A stretch of DNA of 64,000 nt from Pseudeuparius sepicola (GCA_963920635.1 OY987298.1:82407454-82471453); one strand, 5' to 3'. Numbered from the stretch's first letter, positions 24,539 to 36,972 are shown. Program-made: numbers and translations. The notes: generated from the sequence alone by a model not told the origin.

Positions 24539-25243
24539 TCAAATCAAATCAAATCAAATATGCTTTATTGCCATAAGTAAGGACTTGTTGACAAAGCTGT
24601 GTTAATAGTAATAAAAATGTAAATATATATAAATATGCAAAATGCAAAAAAAAAAAAATGCAAAAAAAGGAGAAAAAAAAAAAAATATTAAAAGTAAAAA
24701 CACATATTTAAAAAAAAAGGAAAACAAAAAAATAGAAAAAAAAAACACAAAAACAAAGAAACAAGCAACAAGCAAAACAAACAGCAAATAAGAGTATGTC
24801 AATATAAAACTACAATGAATCCAGGAAAAACTCTTCTAATGTATAGAAGGCTTTTTCCAATAGCAACTCCTTCACTGACCTCTTAAATACTGTCTTAGAG
24901 CTCAGGGATTTAATGGAATTCGGCAAGTGATTGAAAATCTTCTTAGAACCGTAAAAAATCGACCTCCTGACCAGAGCGGACACAGGAATCGGAAGATCGA
25001 CATTTAGCGCCTGCCTTGTGCTACGACTGCAGCGTCTCGAAAAGCCAGGCTTATGTTTCTCAAAGATTAAACACACAGTCTCCAGAATGAAGAGGCAAGT
25101 GAGAGTCAGAATTTTATGAGTCCTAAATAATGGACGACAGGACTCACGGGGCATAGCACCACAAATGAAGCGTAGGGCTCTTTTTTGTAACACAAATAAC
25201 GATCTCCAAAGAACCAGACCACATGCTCCCCAGAAGCAGATAC
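24539..25243 (-). mobile_element. Non-LTR retrotransposon 3' fragment inserted in the LTR
   Basis: Absent from the other LTR copies, which read continuously across this point. The 3' end on the minus strand is a (TTTGA)n tail at 24539-24560. Next inward comes a very A-rich (plus strand) 3' untranslated part, about 24600-24790. The upstream end is truncated within the coding region. The insertion postdates the gypsy element. Confidence 0.85.
24810..25193 (-). pseudogene. C-terminal end of a non-LTR reverse transcriptase
   Basis: 127 codons starting LQKRALRFICGAMPRESCRP and ending with KSVKELLLEKAFYTLEEF-like sequence. This is the thumb/tail region of jockey- or CR1-like RT proteins and is the same kind of region as 6530-6826, which ends LRVFLLDKAYYNLKEYFED. 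No catalytic motif is included. The two fragments are related but not the same element, judging by protein divergence. Confidence 0.75.
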
Positions 25244-26741
25244 CACAACATACAGTCTCCGAAAACCAGCAGTCGATGTTTCGACGCTTTTACAATTACT
25301 AGTTAAATTTATTACGTAAAAAAGGGTTAAAAAAAATTGAATCTACATATTTTGCAATTACATGTGGCAAACCTTAATTAACAACCCCAAGATAAATTAA
25401 AGCATGTAACCTTGAATTATAGAACCCTGAAATTGGCTGTGAAATAGATTAAAAATGACTATACAAAACGATCAATTATCTCGACTACACTCGACTCATA
25501 AATTTACTATACAATATTTACAAAATAAAAGGTAACATTAATAAAATACAAAAGTTCGTTTGGCGACTTCCCCAGTCGATATCAAAACACCAGACGAAAA
25601 ATATTACAGCTACAAAAGCAAGATAACCAAAAAAAGGAACCGATGTAAAGTTTACGTGCCTTGGTCAACTTAAGGGTTCGTTTTCCTAAATCTGTGCTAA
25701 TAAACAAAATTTATGACCAAAATATGTGGCCACAGCTCACTGCGTGCAGCCCACAGAGAAAAGGGGGAACAGGCCTAGGTGAGAGTAGCTCAGGAGTTAT
25801 CAAAATGACGTTATTAATAAAAGTTATTAAAAATTGAGCATATACTCACCCAGACTGTGTTCCCAGGGGTCCTCTCTGTAGTTGCACCTGCAGCGGGTCG
25901 CTGTTGAAATGTTGAAACTCGATAAATGTGTGAAAATCGTGCACTTCCACAGCCTAATGCCACGTGCTCGCAAACACATGTAAAAAAACAGAAAACCTCA
26001 ATTAGCACAGCGAAGATAAAGGCACACGCTACACAAAACCACTTAAGTCGACCAAATTAGGCCTGAACAGAGACTTTCACAAGGAAATTTCGATACAGAA
26101 AATTCAAGGCCGGATTTCACCCACGCGACTCTTTACCACGAATGTTCGAAAGGGAAGTCGGGCGATTCTTGTCGCCGCTTCTTTTTATAACCTCGCCTGC
26201 CAAAATGATGACGATTTCCGTTTCCAGAACGAATTGGAAGGTTTGGGGAGTCAAATCCATAAAAAAAAAACAATCGGAAGTCGCCATTTAGGACGACGAT
26301 GGCAGGCCAGGGTGTCAACTGTCAATTCTGTGAATTCTGTCAAACTTTCATCACTGATATTAGACTAGTAGAAACGTCGGAAACAAAGAGTGACGTTAGT
26401 ACACGGAACAACCGTGGCGAGCGAGTCAATCGTAAACTGAATAAAGTGAATATTATCTCTATAATTAAAGTCAGAGAGTGATTACAACAATGTAACTGTT
26501 CTAGTAATACATACCTTCAATCGATGAATAAAATTTAAACATTTTTGCAACCGCACATACCCTTTAATAAACAATTTGTTTGGTAACAACAAGGTAGGCA
26601 ACTTATTAGGCATCCGCTTGTATAGGTGGTTGCAGATAGCAGGGCAACATTTTTTAAAATCGGTAGGTGTATACGGGGGGTGACGAATTAATAAGAATTA
26701 AATAATGCATTTAAACGCTGTAACGGAAATTAGATAAAATT

Positions 26742-28659
26742 ACAAAAAAAGTTAAATCCCAAAGCTTAAATAAATCCCCAAGTCAAATCCCAAACTTAAC
26801 CTAACTTACAAACTAAATGGAGGGGGCAAGAATGAGAAAGAAACCTCCAGAAGCATGGAAGCCACATGACAGTCTGAGACGCACCTGCCAAGAGCTACAG
26901 ATCACCTAGTGCTGGGCACAAATGAGTTCCGACGTCGCAGATAAACAAGCATGCACCATCCCAACAACCAAGGATACAACAGATCCTGACAAACACCTCC
27001 CAGAAAAATCACACGATCATTCCATGGGCCGTTAGAACAGAAGAGATACTGCAGTTTGACCAAAGCTACCCGCCACCTATACAGGTAGGCTCACCGGTTA
27101 TCCAACTGGAAAATCACCTGAATTAGCGGAAAAGAAACAAACAAGAAGGAAACCTGATAATATAACCTATTGCGAAAATAGAAAAGAGAAAAAAAATGAT
27201 TACCAGAAATAGTTCAACTCTTAGTCCTATGATTTAACATTGTCAAAATTAACCTATTTTAAGGTAAAAGTACAAACTTGGATAGAGTATTTACTTGCAA
27301 AAAATGAAAAAAACCACGAAACATTTTGAAATATACAAGATAACATGTGAATAACCGTAGGTCAGTCATAAATAACTGCACTTCATAGGCCTACGCGAAA
27401 TTCGTTAGGTTACTTATTTCGGACACTCTAGAGTCTAGGTGCTATCTAAACCAAATCAAAATATTCTCTGTATATTCCAAATAAGATAATGTCATTTTGA
27501 CAACGTTAACCCAAAAAATTTAACCTATCAAAGGTTATACTGAAAAATCTACTAAATGACCTAGGAACTCAGAGAGACTCATGTGAGAAAAAAATATATG
27601 AAGAGAAGTACTATATACTACGATACTATGATTAACTAAAAATGAATGTAAGAGGGTTTCATCCTGTCACATACGTCAGATGTGTAGAGAGTGGGTCTGG
27701 ATCCACGAAGAAATGGAACTCCAGAAGGGATTTTACGAACACTATGAAAATTAAACTGAGACTTATTGTTTCCATTTTAACCGATTTTAAGGACGGGAAT
27801 AAAAGGGAAAAAGGAAGTTATAACCCCACTAACCAGAAAGAATTCCTTGTCTGGGCTACGGCCGATCACCCGGAGGCTCGTGTGTTCTATTATCATCTCC
27901 CAGAGATACAAAGATCAATCAAAAAACCGTTCAGATTAGCTTCGAAATCAAAGATAAACAACTAAAAAATATTTGGGATTAACAGGATAACCTGCGCCAA
28001 TTTCGCAAAAGCCTCAGGAGGAAAAAAAATAAATCACAAGCTATAATTGACTAATATTTAACGTTAAGTTCAAAAATCGAAAATTTACTGACATAAAAAA
28101 ATTCAAAGGTAATTAATTATTATTGACCAAAAAAATTAATTGAGATACAACCAAATGGTAATCTGACAAGAGATCAAGCTATTGACCAAACATCTCTACA
28201 ATAATTTTAACAAAACCTGATAGCAAAATTTACAGACCCAAAAAGATACAAATATCTAATACAAAAACCCAAAGATACGATAAAGATAATACGATAACTT
28301 TGTATTAGATAACCAAAAAACAAAAACGTTATGTCTGCAAAATTACTAGATATTCAATATATGGTACACACCAAAACAGTAAAAATTATACTTAAGAGAA
28401 AAGGTAAAAATACAAGATCTTAATTTGCTTGAGATGTGTAATCAAAGCTTGAACTCAAAAATATAGCTTGTTTTTGTTAGACCCGATGTTCGACTAACCT
28501 CACTCGATAGACAATTGGCTAAAGTGCATATGCCAAAAATCTAGAGCGGAATAAAAAAATAGAACCCGCCACTTCCCTTGATGCCGTAATCTGAATAGAT
28601 GAAAAGTCCAGCATTACGTCACCACCAAAAAAATTTTTTTTTAATAGCTACATTTTTTT
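26742..28659. other. Gypsy internal region between integrase and 3' LTR, no gene
   Basis: About 1.9 kb, AT-rich, without a domain on either strand. A 107-codon frame on the plus strand (27642-27965) runs against the element's direction and has no recognisable domain. This position would carry env in an errantivirus, but no signal peptide, membrane segment or fusion motif is visible. Confidence 0.5.
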
Positions 28660-29892
28660 TTACAAAGCGATATTGTCAGATTCCGGTTTCGACAGATCGT
28701 CCGAATCTAGATCAGAATGGTAGTCGTCCACAAAATTTGGCTTTAAATCCTTAATATGAAAATTACCAAGGTTGTTTCCCTGCGAATCTTTTAAACGATA
28801 AACTAATGGAGATAAAACCTTATCGACAACACAGGGGATGTATTTTGGACTTAGTTTAGCTGAAAAGTAGTTAGGAGCACTAGAAAGACTGAAATTTCGA
28901 CGCCATACCTTATCACCAACATGAAACTGTAATGGACGTTTTCGCAAGTTGTAATACTTGGCATTTTTCTGATAAGCTAATTTTAAATTTTTCCTGATAT
29001 TTTCATGTAATTTTGGTAATTGTTGTAAATCATCGATAAGCTGATTTTTCTCTGAAATAGCTGTAATATTGTTTTCGTTGTCAGAAATCTTGCCATAATA
29101 ATCTCCAGTGAGTGGTATATTGCGTCCAAACATTAAAAATGCAGGCGAGTAGCCTGTGACATCGTGCTTCGCTAACCTAATAGCTTGTGCTATTTTAAAG
29201 ATATCCACATCCCATGTTTTGTGATTTTCGTGAATAAAATAACGAATTGCAGTTACAATAACTCTATTAACTCTTTCAGTGTGGTTGATCTGAGCGTGAT
29301 ATCTAGCATTGTACCATATTTTCTGTACGCGATAATTTTCCATTAGTTTTTTAAAATCGTTGCTGGTAAATTGACTACCATTATCGCATCAAAAGATTTG
29401 GGGAACACCATAAACTAAAAAGACCTGATTTTCAATAAATTTGGTAATTGCCTTGGTAGTTGCTTTAGATAACGGATGAATCAAAACAAATTTAGTAAAC
29501 CAATCTACGATAACTAGAAGGTACTGATTACCATTCTTAGACCTAGGATAAGGACCTAATAAATCTGCCGAAATCATTTGAAACGGAAAATTTATATTTT
29601 TATATGAACCAATCAAACCAGCGCGCGGAAGATTTGAACTTTTACTCGCGGCACAAATAGAGCACTTTTTTACATATCTAACGACATCTTGTCGCACCTT
29701 AGGCCAATAATATAATTCGGTAATTCTAGATAATGTCTTAGAAACTCCAAAGTGACCGCCAGTAGGATGGTCGTGATACATAGCTAAAACTTCCTTGCGA
29801 TTTGCTGTAGGTACAACAATTTTCCATTCGGAACAATTACTAATAAGAGGTATTTTTGAAAAGATATGTTTATATAAAATATTTTCCTTCAC
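28660..29892 (-). pseudogene. Gypsy integrase, broken by a stop
   Basis: 29892-29389 carries the zinc-binding HHCC domain (HDHPTGGHFG...KKCSICAASK) and the start of the catalytic core with SADLLGPYP, giving the first Asp. A stop codon just after GVPQIF precedes the segment with the CDNGSQF-type second Asp. Reading resumes and 29343-28660 contains HTERVNRV with the catalytic Glu, then a C-terminal region with FHVGDKVW. A frameshift near 29890-29980 separates this from the upstream RT frame. The protein would normally insert the element's DNA into the chromosome; as it stands it is interrupted. Confidence 0.85.
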
Positions 29893-29977
29893 TTGAAACG
29901 TAGGATACCTGTCAGGATTTTCTTGAACTTTTTGGATAAGAGATTGATACCATTTACAAGGCTTAAAATTTGAAACA

Positions 29978-31408
29978 TTAAAGAACAGCTATTTCTGAAT
30001 TAGATCGAGATAATGCGTCAGCAACAACCATGGTTGAACCTTTTCGGTGGATGATAGTAAAATCAAACTGTGAAATTTTGACTGCCCATCGAGCTAGTCT
30101 TCCTGCTGGATTGGATAAATTTTTGAGCCAAATTAACGAAGCGTGATCACTTTCCACAGTAAAGTTAGTTCCTTCAACATAATGACGAAAACGTTCTATG
30201 CCAAATATCACACCCAAACATTCCTTCTCTGTTACTGTGTACTTTCGTTCACATTTGTTCAAAGTGCGGCTAGCATAAGCTACAGGATGTTCGATTCCAT
30301 CAGTTCTTTGATATAAAACTGCACCTAATCCGGTGTCACTTGCATCAGTTTGAATAATAAAAGGTTCTTTAAAATTAGGGGCTGCTAAAACTGGACTTGT
30401 GGTAAGACGATTCTTTATTTCAAGAAAAGCTTTTTCTGCCTTGTCATTCCACTGGATGGGTTGACCCTTTTTCCGACCATGTAATAAATCAGTTATTGCT
30501 GAAGTTATACTACTAAAATCTTTTACAAATCTGCGATAATAGCTGACTAAACCGATAAATCTCTTAATTTGTGTGGTTGTTTTTGGTGTAGGATAATTTA
30601 CTATAGCCTCGATTTTTTCTGGACTCGTTCGCAAGCCATCTTTATCAACCACAAAACCCAGATAGGTAAGAGAAGAACGACAAAATTCACATTTTTCTAA
30701 ATTAACGGTTAAATTTGCATTTTTTAACCGATGATAAATTTTATTTAAAACTTCAAGATGGGTATAAAAATCAGGAGTAGCAACAATTATGTCGTCAAGA
30801 TAAACAAAAGCAAATGGTTCAAGACTTGGATCGATAATTTGATTCATTAACCTCATCATTGTTTGTGGTGAATTTGACAAACCGAATGGCATGACCTTAA
30901 ATTGAAAAACGCCTCGTCCATGAACTATGAAAGCTGTTTTAGGTCGAGAACTTTCCTCCAATGGTATCTGATAAAAAGCCTTTCGCAAGTCTATTGAAGT
31001 CAAGTATTTAGCATCCCTAAGTTTACTTAAAATACCGACTATTAATGGTAACGGATAGGAATCCTTTACTGTAACTTCGTTCAGCTTGCGCCCGTCAAAA
31101 CATACATGGTACTCTCCAGACTTTTTAGTAACGAGCCATAAAGGACTCGACCATGGTGACTGCGAGGGTTCGATAATACCTAGCTTCAGCATTTCATCAA
31201 TCTCTGTTTCAAGATGTTCTTGCATGGCGGGAGATAAAGGATATTGCCTTTGACGAAATGGTTTGGCATTGCCAGTGTCAATTTGATGTGAAATTAAATT
31301 CGTTAAACCAAGTTTGTTCGTAGGAGATATACTTTCGAAAAGATTAATGACATTTTTTAAAGATTTTTGTTCCACCGTTGTTAAAATCAGAAAAAGAAGT
31401 AATGGCAT
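29978..31408 (-). pseudogene. Gypsy reverse transcriptase and RNase H
   Basis: A 476-codon open frame, the longest of the window. RT core: SIDLRKAFYQIPL near 138-150, MPFGLSNSP near 173-181 and catalytic YLDD at 203-206. RNase H: IQTDASDTGLGAVLY near 350, then TEKECLGVIFGIERFRHY and the C-terminal VADALSR. All visible catalytic motifs are intact, but the frame is cut off from protease and integrase by frameshifts, so the polyprotein cannot be made. Protein length and motif order are those of Ty3/gypsy pol. Confidence 0.9.
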
Positions 31409-32042
31409 TTATTGCACAAATATCCTGACGTTTTTGTTCAAGCAAGGAATATGACGACCTAACGTAATCAATAGTAAATCCAAATAATTTTAAGGTATCC
31501 ATACCAAGAATTAATTCATGTAATAAAGAAGGTATCACTAAAACTTTTACTTCTCTGGTTTGATTGTTCAAAGTTAAGGGTAAATAAACCCAACCGATCA
31601 TGTCGGAAGGATGTCCGTCGGCCAAAGAAACACTTATTGAACTGTTAGTATATAGCTTGAGATTATATTTTTCGATAATGGAAAAAGCACCGGAACCTAA
31701 CGCAGAACTATTAGCTCCATCGTCAATCAAAGCAAAGAACATATGATCGTACATAGAAATAGGAAGGTAGTTGCGATTATCTTGAGCCTTCTTTGCAAAT
31801 AATGGACTTAAGTTTTTACGAGGCTTTAATGTGACGACAGGAGTTCGATAAAATTTGCGAACTGCTTCCAACCATTTCTTCCACTCGTGAGGAGGTAATC
31901 TTACAGTCTTTGCTGATTGTTGGGATTTTTGGGAGTTCGTGAAGTAACGGGAGTTGAATTTAGTTTTTCTTTTGAATTTTGTTTTCCACCAGTGGGTGTC
32001 TCGCGACTTCCACTGGTGCTTGCCACGTTTTTTGGCTTGCAC
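31344..32042 (-). pseudogene. Gypsy protease region
   Basis: The frame contains FALIDDGANSSALGSG, an aspartic-protease active site with Asp-Asp-Gly in place of the usual Asp-Thr-Gly, followed by the ELILGMDTL motif typical of retropepsins. It overlaps the gag frame (to 31901) and the RT frame (from 31408) in different phases. Part of this may be ancestral frameshifting and part decay; the sequence alone does not tell. Whether the DDG site was active is unclear. Confidence 0.75.
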
Positions 32043-33233
32043 TTAGGGCAATTTAATTTAGTTTTATTTTTAAAACCGCAAGAAAAACAAAATATTGTTC
32101 TTGGACTTCTACAATCCGTAAAAGAATGTCCTATCCGATCACAATTCCAACAGCAAACAGTATTTGATATGACATTGACATTTCTATGGTAACGAACATC
32201 ACCCTCATGAGTAGATAGACAACTTAAGTCCGGCTCCAATAATCCTGAATTCCGAGTAGGCGGAGGCTTGTATCGATCAGACCAAGATAATGATTCTTCC
32301 AAGCGTTTACAAAGTGTAGAGAGTTCAGAAATAGTCTTGATATCATGTAACGCTAATTGAGACACATAATGTGGTACAAGATTTCTTCTAATTTGATTTA
32401 CTATAGCTATTTCATCGGGAGGGTTACTCAATCGCTTGAATAAGCCTTCCATGGTAGCAATATAGAGCGAAACTCTCTTTCGAGCCTTGAGTTCGATTTC
32501 TAATTTCCTCAAGTAAATCATGGTCGTACTGGTAAGGAAGAAAATCTTCTTTTAATTTCTGAACTAACTCGTCCCAACTATGAACTCTACTTTTATTATT
32601 GACAAACCAGGTCCATGCTTGACCTTTAAATAAATCACAAGCTGATGAAAATAAGTCTGTTTTCGATACACCTCAAGCCTCTCGTAAAAGTTCAACTTTT
32701 TCCAGAAAAGAGACTAATGACTCTTTACTTGAGCCAGAAAAATAAACATTCCATTTATATGGAGCGACAGACTTTGAAACAGTAGGCAAAGTCATTTGAA
32801 TTTGTTCCGTAGGTGTCGACGTTACAGGTAATGGATCGGAAAATTTAGAAGCAAACTCGCCTTCTAACTCAATTAAATTTAACTTTATTGTTTGAGCCTG
32901 TGACTCATCATCTTCAGACACAATATTAAAACGAGAGATACGATTCGATAAATGGTTAAGTCTCGACTCTATTCTACGACAAGCTGCATCGCCCTTAATA
33001 CCAACAAATTTATTAATGACACTTGTGACGTCATTAAATGACTCTAAAAATTGCTTAACATCGTCAGCAAAAATAATTGGGTTAGCAATCGTAATAAAAC
33101 TTCGGTTAGAAGCTTCCTGACTTAATGCACCTCTCAATCGTTTACGTTTTGCCTCTACATTACCAGACACGTCTAAACCGCGAACCTTAAGTTCATACGA
33201 TAACTCATGTTCCTTCAAGCTGTTAGGATCCAT
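31901..33233 (-). pseudogene. Gypsy gag, broken
   Basis: The first frame, 33233-32673, starts MDPNSLKEHELSYELKVRG, a SAP-like or helical N-terminus. It ends at a stop, after which the same phase continues with a capsid-like segment (KGQAWTWFVNNKSRVHSWDEL). A frameshift near 32460 leads to 32521-31901. That frame ends with zinc-knuckle Cys/His clusters: CWNCDRIGHSFTDC is C-x2-C-x4-H-x4-C, followed by CFSCGFKNKTKLNC. Gag would form the particle shell and bind RNA. One stop and one frameshift prevent that. Confidence 0.8.
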
Positions 33234-33443
33234 ATTAAAAAATTACCAAATCTCCAAAAAAATTAAACGACAAAAATTGGGCAGAATTGACGACAACAAA
33301 TATTCGAGCAAATATTTTAGGCAAGATAATTGAATCAACAAAAAAATAAAATAGTCCAAATTTTCAAAGTTCAAAAAGTCAAAGCTACTTTAATTTTATT
33401 TAACCACAATAGAGCAAGCTTCGACAAAAAATTAACCTCAAGG

Positions 33444-33463
33444 CCCCAAGTTGGGTCACGCCA
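33444..33463 (-). other. Primer-binding site of the gypsy element
   Basis: Directly beside the LTR on the minus strand lies TGGCGTGACCCAACTTGGGG. The position and the TGGCG start are typical of a tRNA 3'-end primer site in gypsy elements. The matching tRNA was not determined. The same site recurs in both further tandem units. Confidence 0.65.
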
Positions 33464-33469
33464 AAAATG

Positions 33470-35540
33470 TATAACCAAAATGGTTATGTTTGGGCGCCAG
33501 AAGCTTGAACTATTTAGTGGTTAAATAAAAAGCACATTTTTCTAATTACAATATATTCACAATTTGGAATTGTACATTTAGTGGTTCACACAAAGTACAG
33601 TAGGTCAACTGAGTAGTTAAACTTGATACTTACAATTTATCATTTGTTAAAAAAACTTGGAAAAGGTTAAAGGTTACAATATAACATTGGAGATGTTCGT
33701 GAGCTTAAAAGCAAAACACAAGTAGCACGAAAGGTTCACGTGAGCATTTAAAGTCTTGTTTACGAGCACTTCGAAAATTTGGACGACAGTTCTACAGACT
33801 ACCTTAAAGCCTTCTCAGATTAAAGCTACGTAGAGGCCACCTTCGCTCCAAACTCCTTGTTCGTGGATTAGGACCTCGGCTAGGCCTCGAGACTCGAGCG
33901 GGTCGTGGGATGTCCGAGCTGGTGCCGGAAGGTGTGCTCCCTACTCTAAGCCGGTTGTAACGTTGGTGTGCTGGTACTCAGTCCGTCCCTGTCTCGGTTA
34001 CGTGCTTCGCTCACGTACCGGAGTGCATGTAACAGAAAACACAACAAACAGTCTCCGAAAACCAGCAGTCGATGTTTCGACGCTTTTACAATTACTAGTT
34101 AAATTTATTACGTAAAAAGGGGTTAAAAAAAAATTGAATCTGTACAGATTTTGCAATTACATGTGGCAAACCTTAATTAACAACCCCAAGATAAATTAAA
34201 GCATGTAACCTTGAATTATAGAACCCTGAAATTGGCTGTGAAATAGATTAAAAATGACTATAAAAAACGATCAATTATCTCGACTACACTCGACTCATAA
34301 ATTTACTATACAATATTTACAAAATAAAAGGTAACATTAATAAAATACAAAAGTTCGTTTGGCGACTTCCCCAGTCGATATCAAAACACCAGACGAAAAA
34401 TATTACAGCTACAAAAGCTAGATAACCAAAAAAAGGAACCGATGTAAAGTTTACGTGCCTTGGTCAACTTAAGGGTTCGTTTTCCTAAATCTGTGCTAAT
34501 AAACAAAATTTACGACCAAAATATGTGGCCACAGCTCACTGCGTGCAGCCCACAGAGAAAAGGGGGAACAGGCCTAGGTGAGAGTAGCTCAGGAGTTATC
34601 AAAATGACGTTATTAATAAAAGTTATTAAAAATTGAGCATATACTCACCCAGACTGTGTTCCCAGGGGTCCTCTCTGTAGTTGCACCTGCAGCGGGTCGC
34701 TGTTGAAACGTTGAAACTCGATAAATGTGTGAAAATCGTGCACTTCCACAGCCTAATGCCACGTGCTCGCAAACACATGTAAAAAAACAGAAAACCTCAA
34801 TTAGCACAGCGAAGATAAAGGCACACGCTACACAAAACCACTTAAGTCGACCAAATTAGGCCTGAACAGAGACTTTCACAAGGAAATTTCCATACAGAAA
34901 ATTCAAGGCCGGATTTCACCCACGCGACTCTTTACCACGAATGTTCGAAAGGGAAGTCGGGCGATTCTTGTCGCCGCTTCTTTTTATAACCTCGCCTGCC
35001 AAAATGATGACGATTTCCGTTTCCAGAACGAATTGGAAGGTTTGGGGAGTCAAATCCATAAAAAAAAAACAATCGGAAGTCGCCATTTAGGACGACGATG
35101 GCAGGCCAGGGTGTCAACTGTCAATTCTGTGAATTCTGTCAAACTTTCATCACTGATATTAGACTAGTAGAAACGTCGGAAACAAAGAGTGACGTTAGTA
35201 CACGGAACAACCGTGGCGAGCGAGTCAATCGTAAACTGAATAAAGTGAATATTATCTCTATAATTAAAGTCAGAGAGTGATTACAACAATGTAACTGTTC
35301 TAGTAATACATACCTTCAATCGATGAATAAAATTTAAACATTTTTGCAACCGCACATACCCTTTAATAAACAATTTGTTTGGTAACAACAAGGTAGGCAA
35401 CTTATTAGGCATCCGCTTGTATAGGTGGTTGCAGATAGCAGGGCAACATTTTTTAACATCGGTAAGTGTATACGGGGGGTGACGAATTAATATGAATTAA
35501 ATAATGCATTTAAACGCTGTAACGGAAATTAGATAAAATT
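33470..35540 (-). repeat. 5' LTR of the gypsy element
   Basis: Runs from TATAACCAAAATGG to TTAGATAAAATT on the plus strand; copies also at 37316-39386 and 41162-43232 within the tandem units. The minus strand is the transcribed strand. No clear TATA box/initiator pair was identified. A length near 2.07 kb is long for gypsy LTRs. If TG..CA ends apply, the LTR would extend to 33468 on one side, and on the other the possible start TGTAACG lies about 8 bases beyond 35540. Confidence 0.85.
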
Positions 35541-35836
35541 TTCGTTACAATTTTGAACTTCATTATAAAACAGATGGCAGCCTGACTAAAATCATATCAA
35601 AACGCATATTTTTCGAATAAATGAAAAAAAAATTTTTCCACATGAAGAACCCAGGATGACTCTCTGATTCATACCTTATTATTGTGAGAATATACGCAAC
35701 ATAATGCCCTTTGAAAGGCATATTGAGTAAAATCACATCCAAACATCTGCCACTATCTCCCGGTCTATTAGATGGAGCACATTTATTAAAACATCCTGTA
35801 CTATAAAGGCAACATAACAAACAATATAAAATAATA

Positions 35837-36140
35837 ATGTTGCATCAATATTACAGGAGTATATGCCTTCAATATTTCAAAGTATATAACCTGCAATAAA
35901 ATTTATTATATAGTATCAACGTTATACTGTTACATGTATGAAATGTCACATTGTAATATTTCTACATGTAACGTCAATGTTGCATGTTACATTCAACCTA
36001 ACAGTGTTACATTAATGCAAAACAGATAATCTATAACATAGCTGTAACATATATATTATTGGAACTAGTTAAGTAATGTAACAGTATAAAATTGCTATAT
36101 AACTGTTTTGTTACTGTAATGATTCAATGTTTAGTGGGTA
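35837..36140. repeat. TGTAACA-rich degenerate block
   Basis: Dense in TGTAAC / GTTACA words on both strands (for example TTACATGTATGAAATG, ATGTTACATTCAACC, AGTGTTACATTAATGC). It ends near 36134-36150 with ATGTTTAGTGGGTAGTTTA, which recurs inverted near 17656. Present in all three tandem units. It may be a decayed small transposon or satellite-like block; no coding. Confidence 0.5.
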
Positions 36141-36684
36141 GTTTATATAAAATTTATTACCTAACTAGTTACGTAAAGTTCATTACGTCAGTTCACTACA
36201 GTCAGTAGGTATATCAGAATATCAATACAAACAATTTCTTTTTTTATCAATATTGAATATCGATTCTTGAAAATTGTTCGATATTATCGAAATTACTGCC
36301 CGGATGGTTATTTTTCTTTAAAATTCAATATTGCCCGGCCCTAGTCAGTATTGCTATTTAAATTAAACTTTTGTCATCTTTAATTTCAATATTTCTTCAA
36401 AATTAGGAAATATTATTTTGCATAACTCGCTTGAAGTTGCGTAAACCTGCTTCGTTTATATCTCAAATATACCACTCGTTACGTAAAATCACATTTTTCC
36501 TAACTGCTTACGTAAATAGCTAGTTCATAAACTTTTAACTGTTTATAGTACCTATATTAAGAAAACATTGAAACAAAACTAGAGCAATGTCACCATGTTT
36601 GCATATTTCCCCAAAAAAGTTTTGTTATCTCCAAAAAAGGCGTGTTATCCTGCATCTTTTAGACTTAATTCTTATATTTTTCAG

Positions 36685-36932
36685 ATCCAACAAGAAAAAG
36701 AGCTACGATGGGGCTTAAGCAAACAACGTTGAATTATTTACTTAAAAAAAATGAAAGAGCCCATGAAATCCTTATCAGAGAGTTGGAGATACAAGAAAAG
36801 AAATTCGAATTAGATAATTGGGAAAGGAAAAAAAGGGTAGAAATTGAGGAGAAAAAAATAAGTGTCGAACTAGAAATGTTCAAAAACCAACAAAAATTAA
36901 TGGAAGCTTTAATTAAAAAAATCGAGTCATAG
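36685..36932 (+). CDS. Coiled-coil last exon, Myb/SANT-like gene (present three times)
   Basis: After the acceptor TTTTTCAG at 36684 the exon reads PTRKRATMGLKQTTLNYLL, then a strongly charged helix (ELEIQEKKFELDNWERKKR... to KKIES and stop). This is the coiled-coil tail common in Myb/SANT-like proteins of Harbinger type. The first two bases complete a codon, so the upstream exon must end with one base left over, and the exon ending at 17578 does exactly that. Identical copies lie at 40531-40778 and 44377-44624. An internal ATG (36708) allows a shorter frame, but the splice acceptor argues for an exon. Whether any copy is spliced to 17578 is inference. Confidence 0.55.
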
Positions 36933-36972
36933 AATGGTGTCACTTGTTATATAGTATATTTGCTAACAAGTG

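Larger units (their letters stand above)
23969..26741 (-). repeat. 3' LTR of the gypsy element, interrupted by a non-LTR fragment
   Basis: Aligns end to end with 33470-35540 apart from the insertion at about 24539-25243. Outer border TATAACCAAAATGGTTATG (plus strand) is itself nearly palindromic; inner border is ...TTAGATAAAATT. A purine/pyrimidine stretch beyond 26742 may hold the polypurine tract, but no clean tract is visible. Small open frames inside are present in every LTR copy and have no known domain. Confidence 0.85.
23969..35540 (-). mobile_element. Ty3/gypsy LTR retrotransposon with ~2.07 kb LTRs
   Basis: The same ~2.07 kb sequence occurs at both ends: 23969-26741 including a later insertion, and 33470-35540. 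Between them, on the minus strand, lie gag, protease, reverse transcriptase/RNase H and integrase regions in that order, the Ty3/gypsy order. A primer-binding site adjoins the right LTR, so transcription ran right to left. By eye about 15 base differences separate the two LTRs, so insertion was recent relative to the mariner-like elements, yet all genes carry breaks. The first part of the element, with its 5' LTR, was later copied into a tandem array (33349-44886). No env-like frame was found. Confidence 0.85.

Noticed and set aside
26299..26481. Open frames shared by all LTR copies (for example MAGQGVNCQFCEFCQ...)
   Set aside because: They are conserved only because the LTR copies are nearly identical. 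No known domain and no sign of coding constraint.
27642..27965. 107-codon plus-strand frame inside the gypsy element as an env or accessory gene
   Set aside because: It runs against the element's direction, with no signal peptide, membrane segment or known motif.
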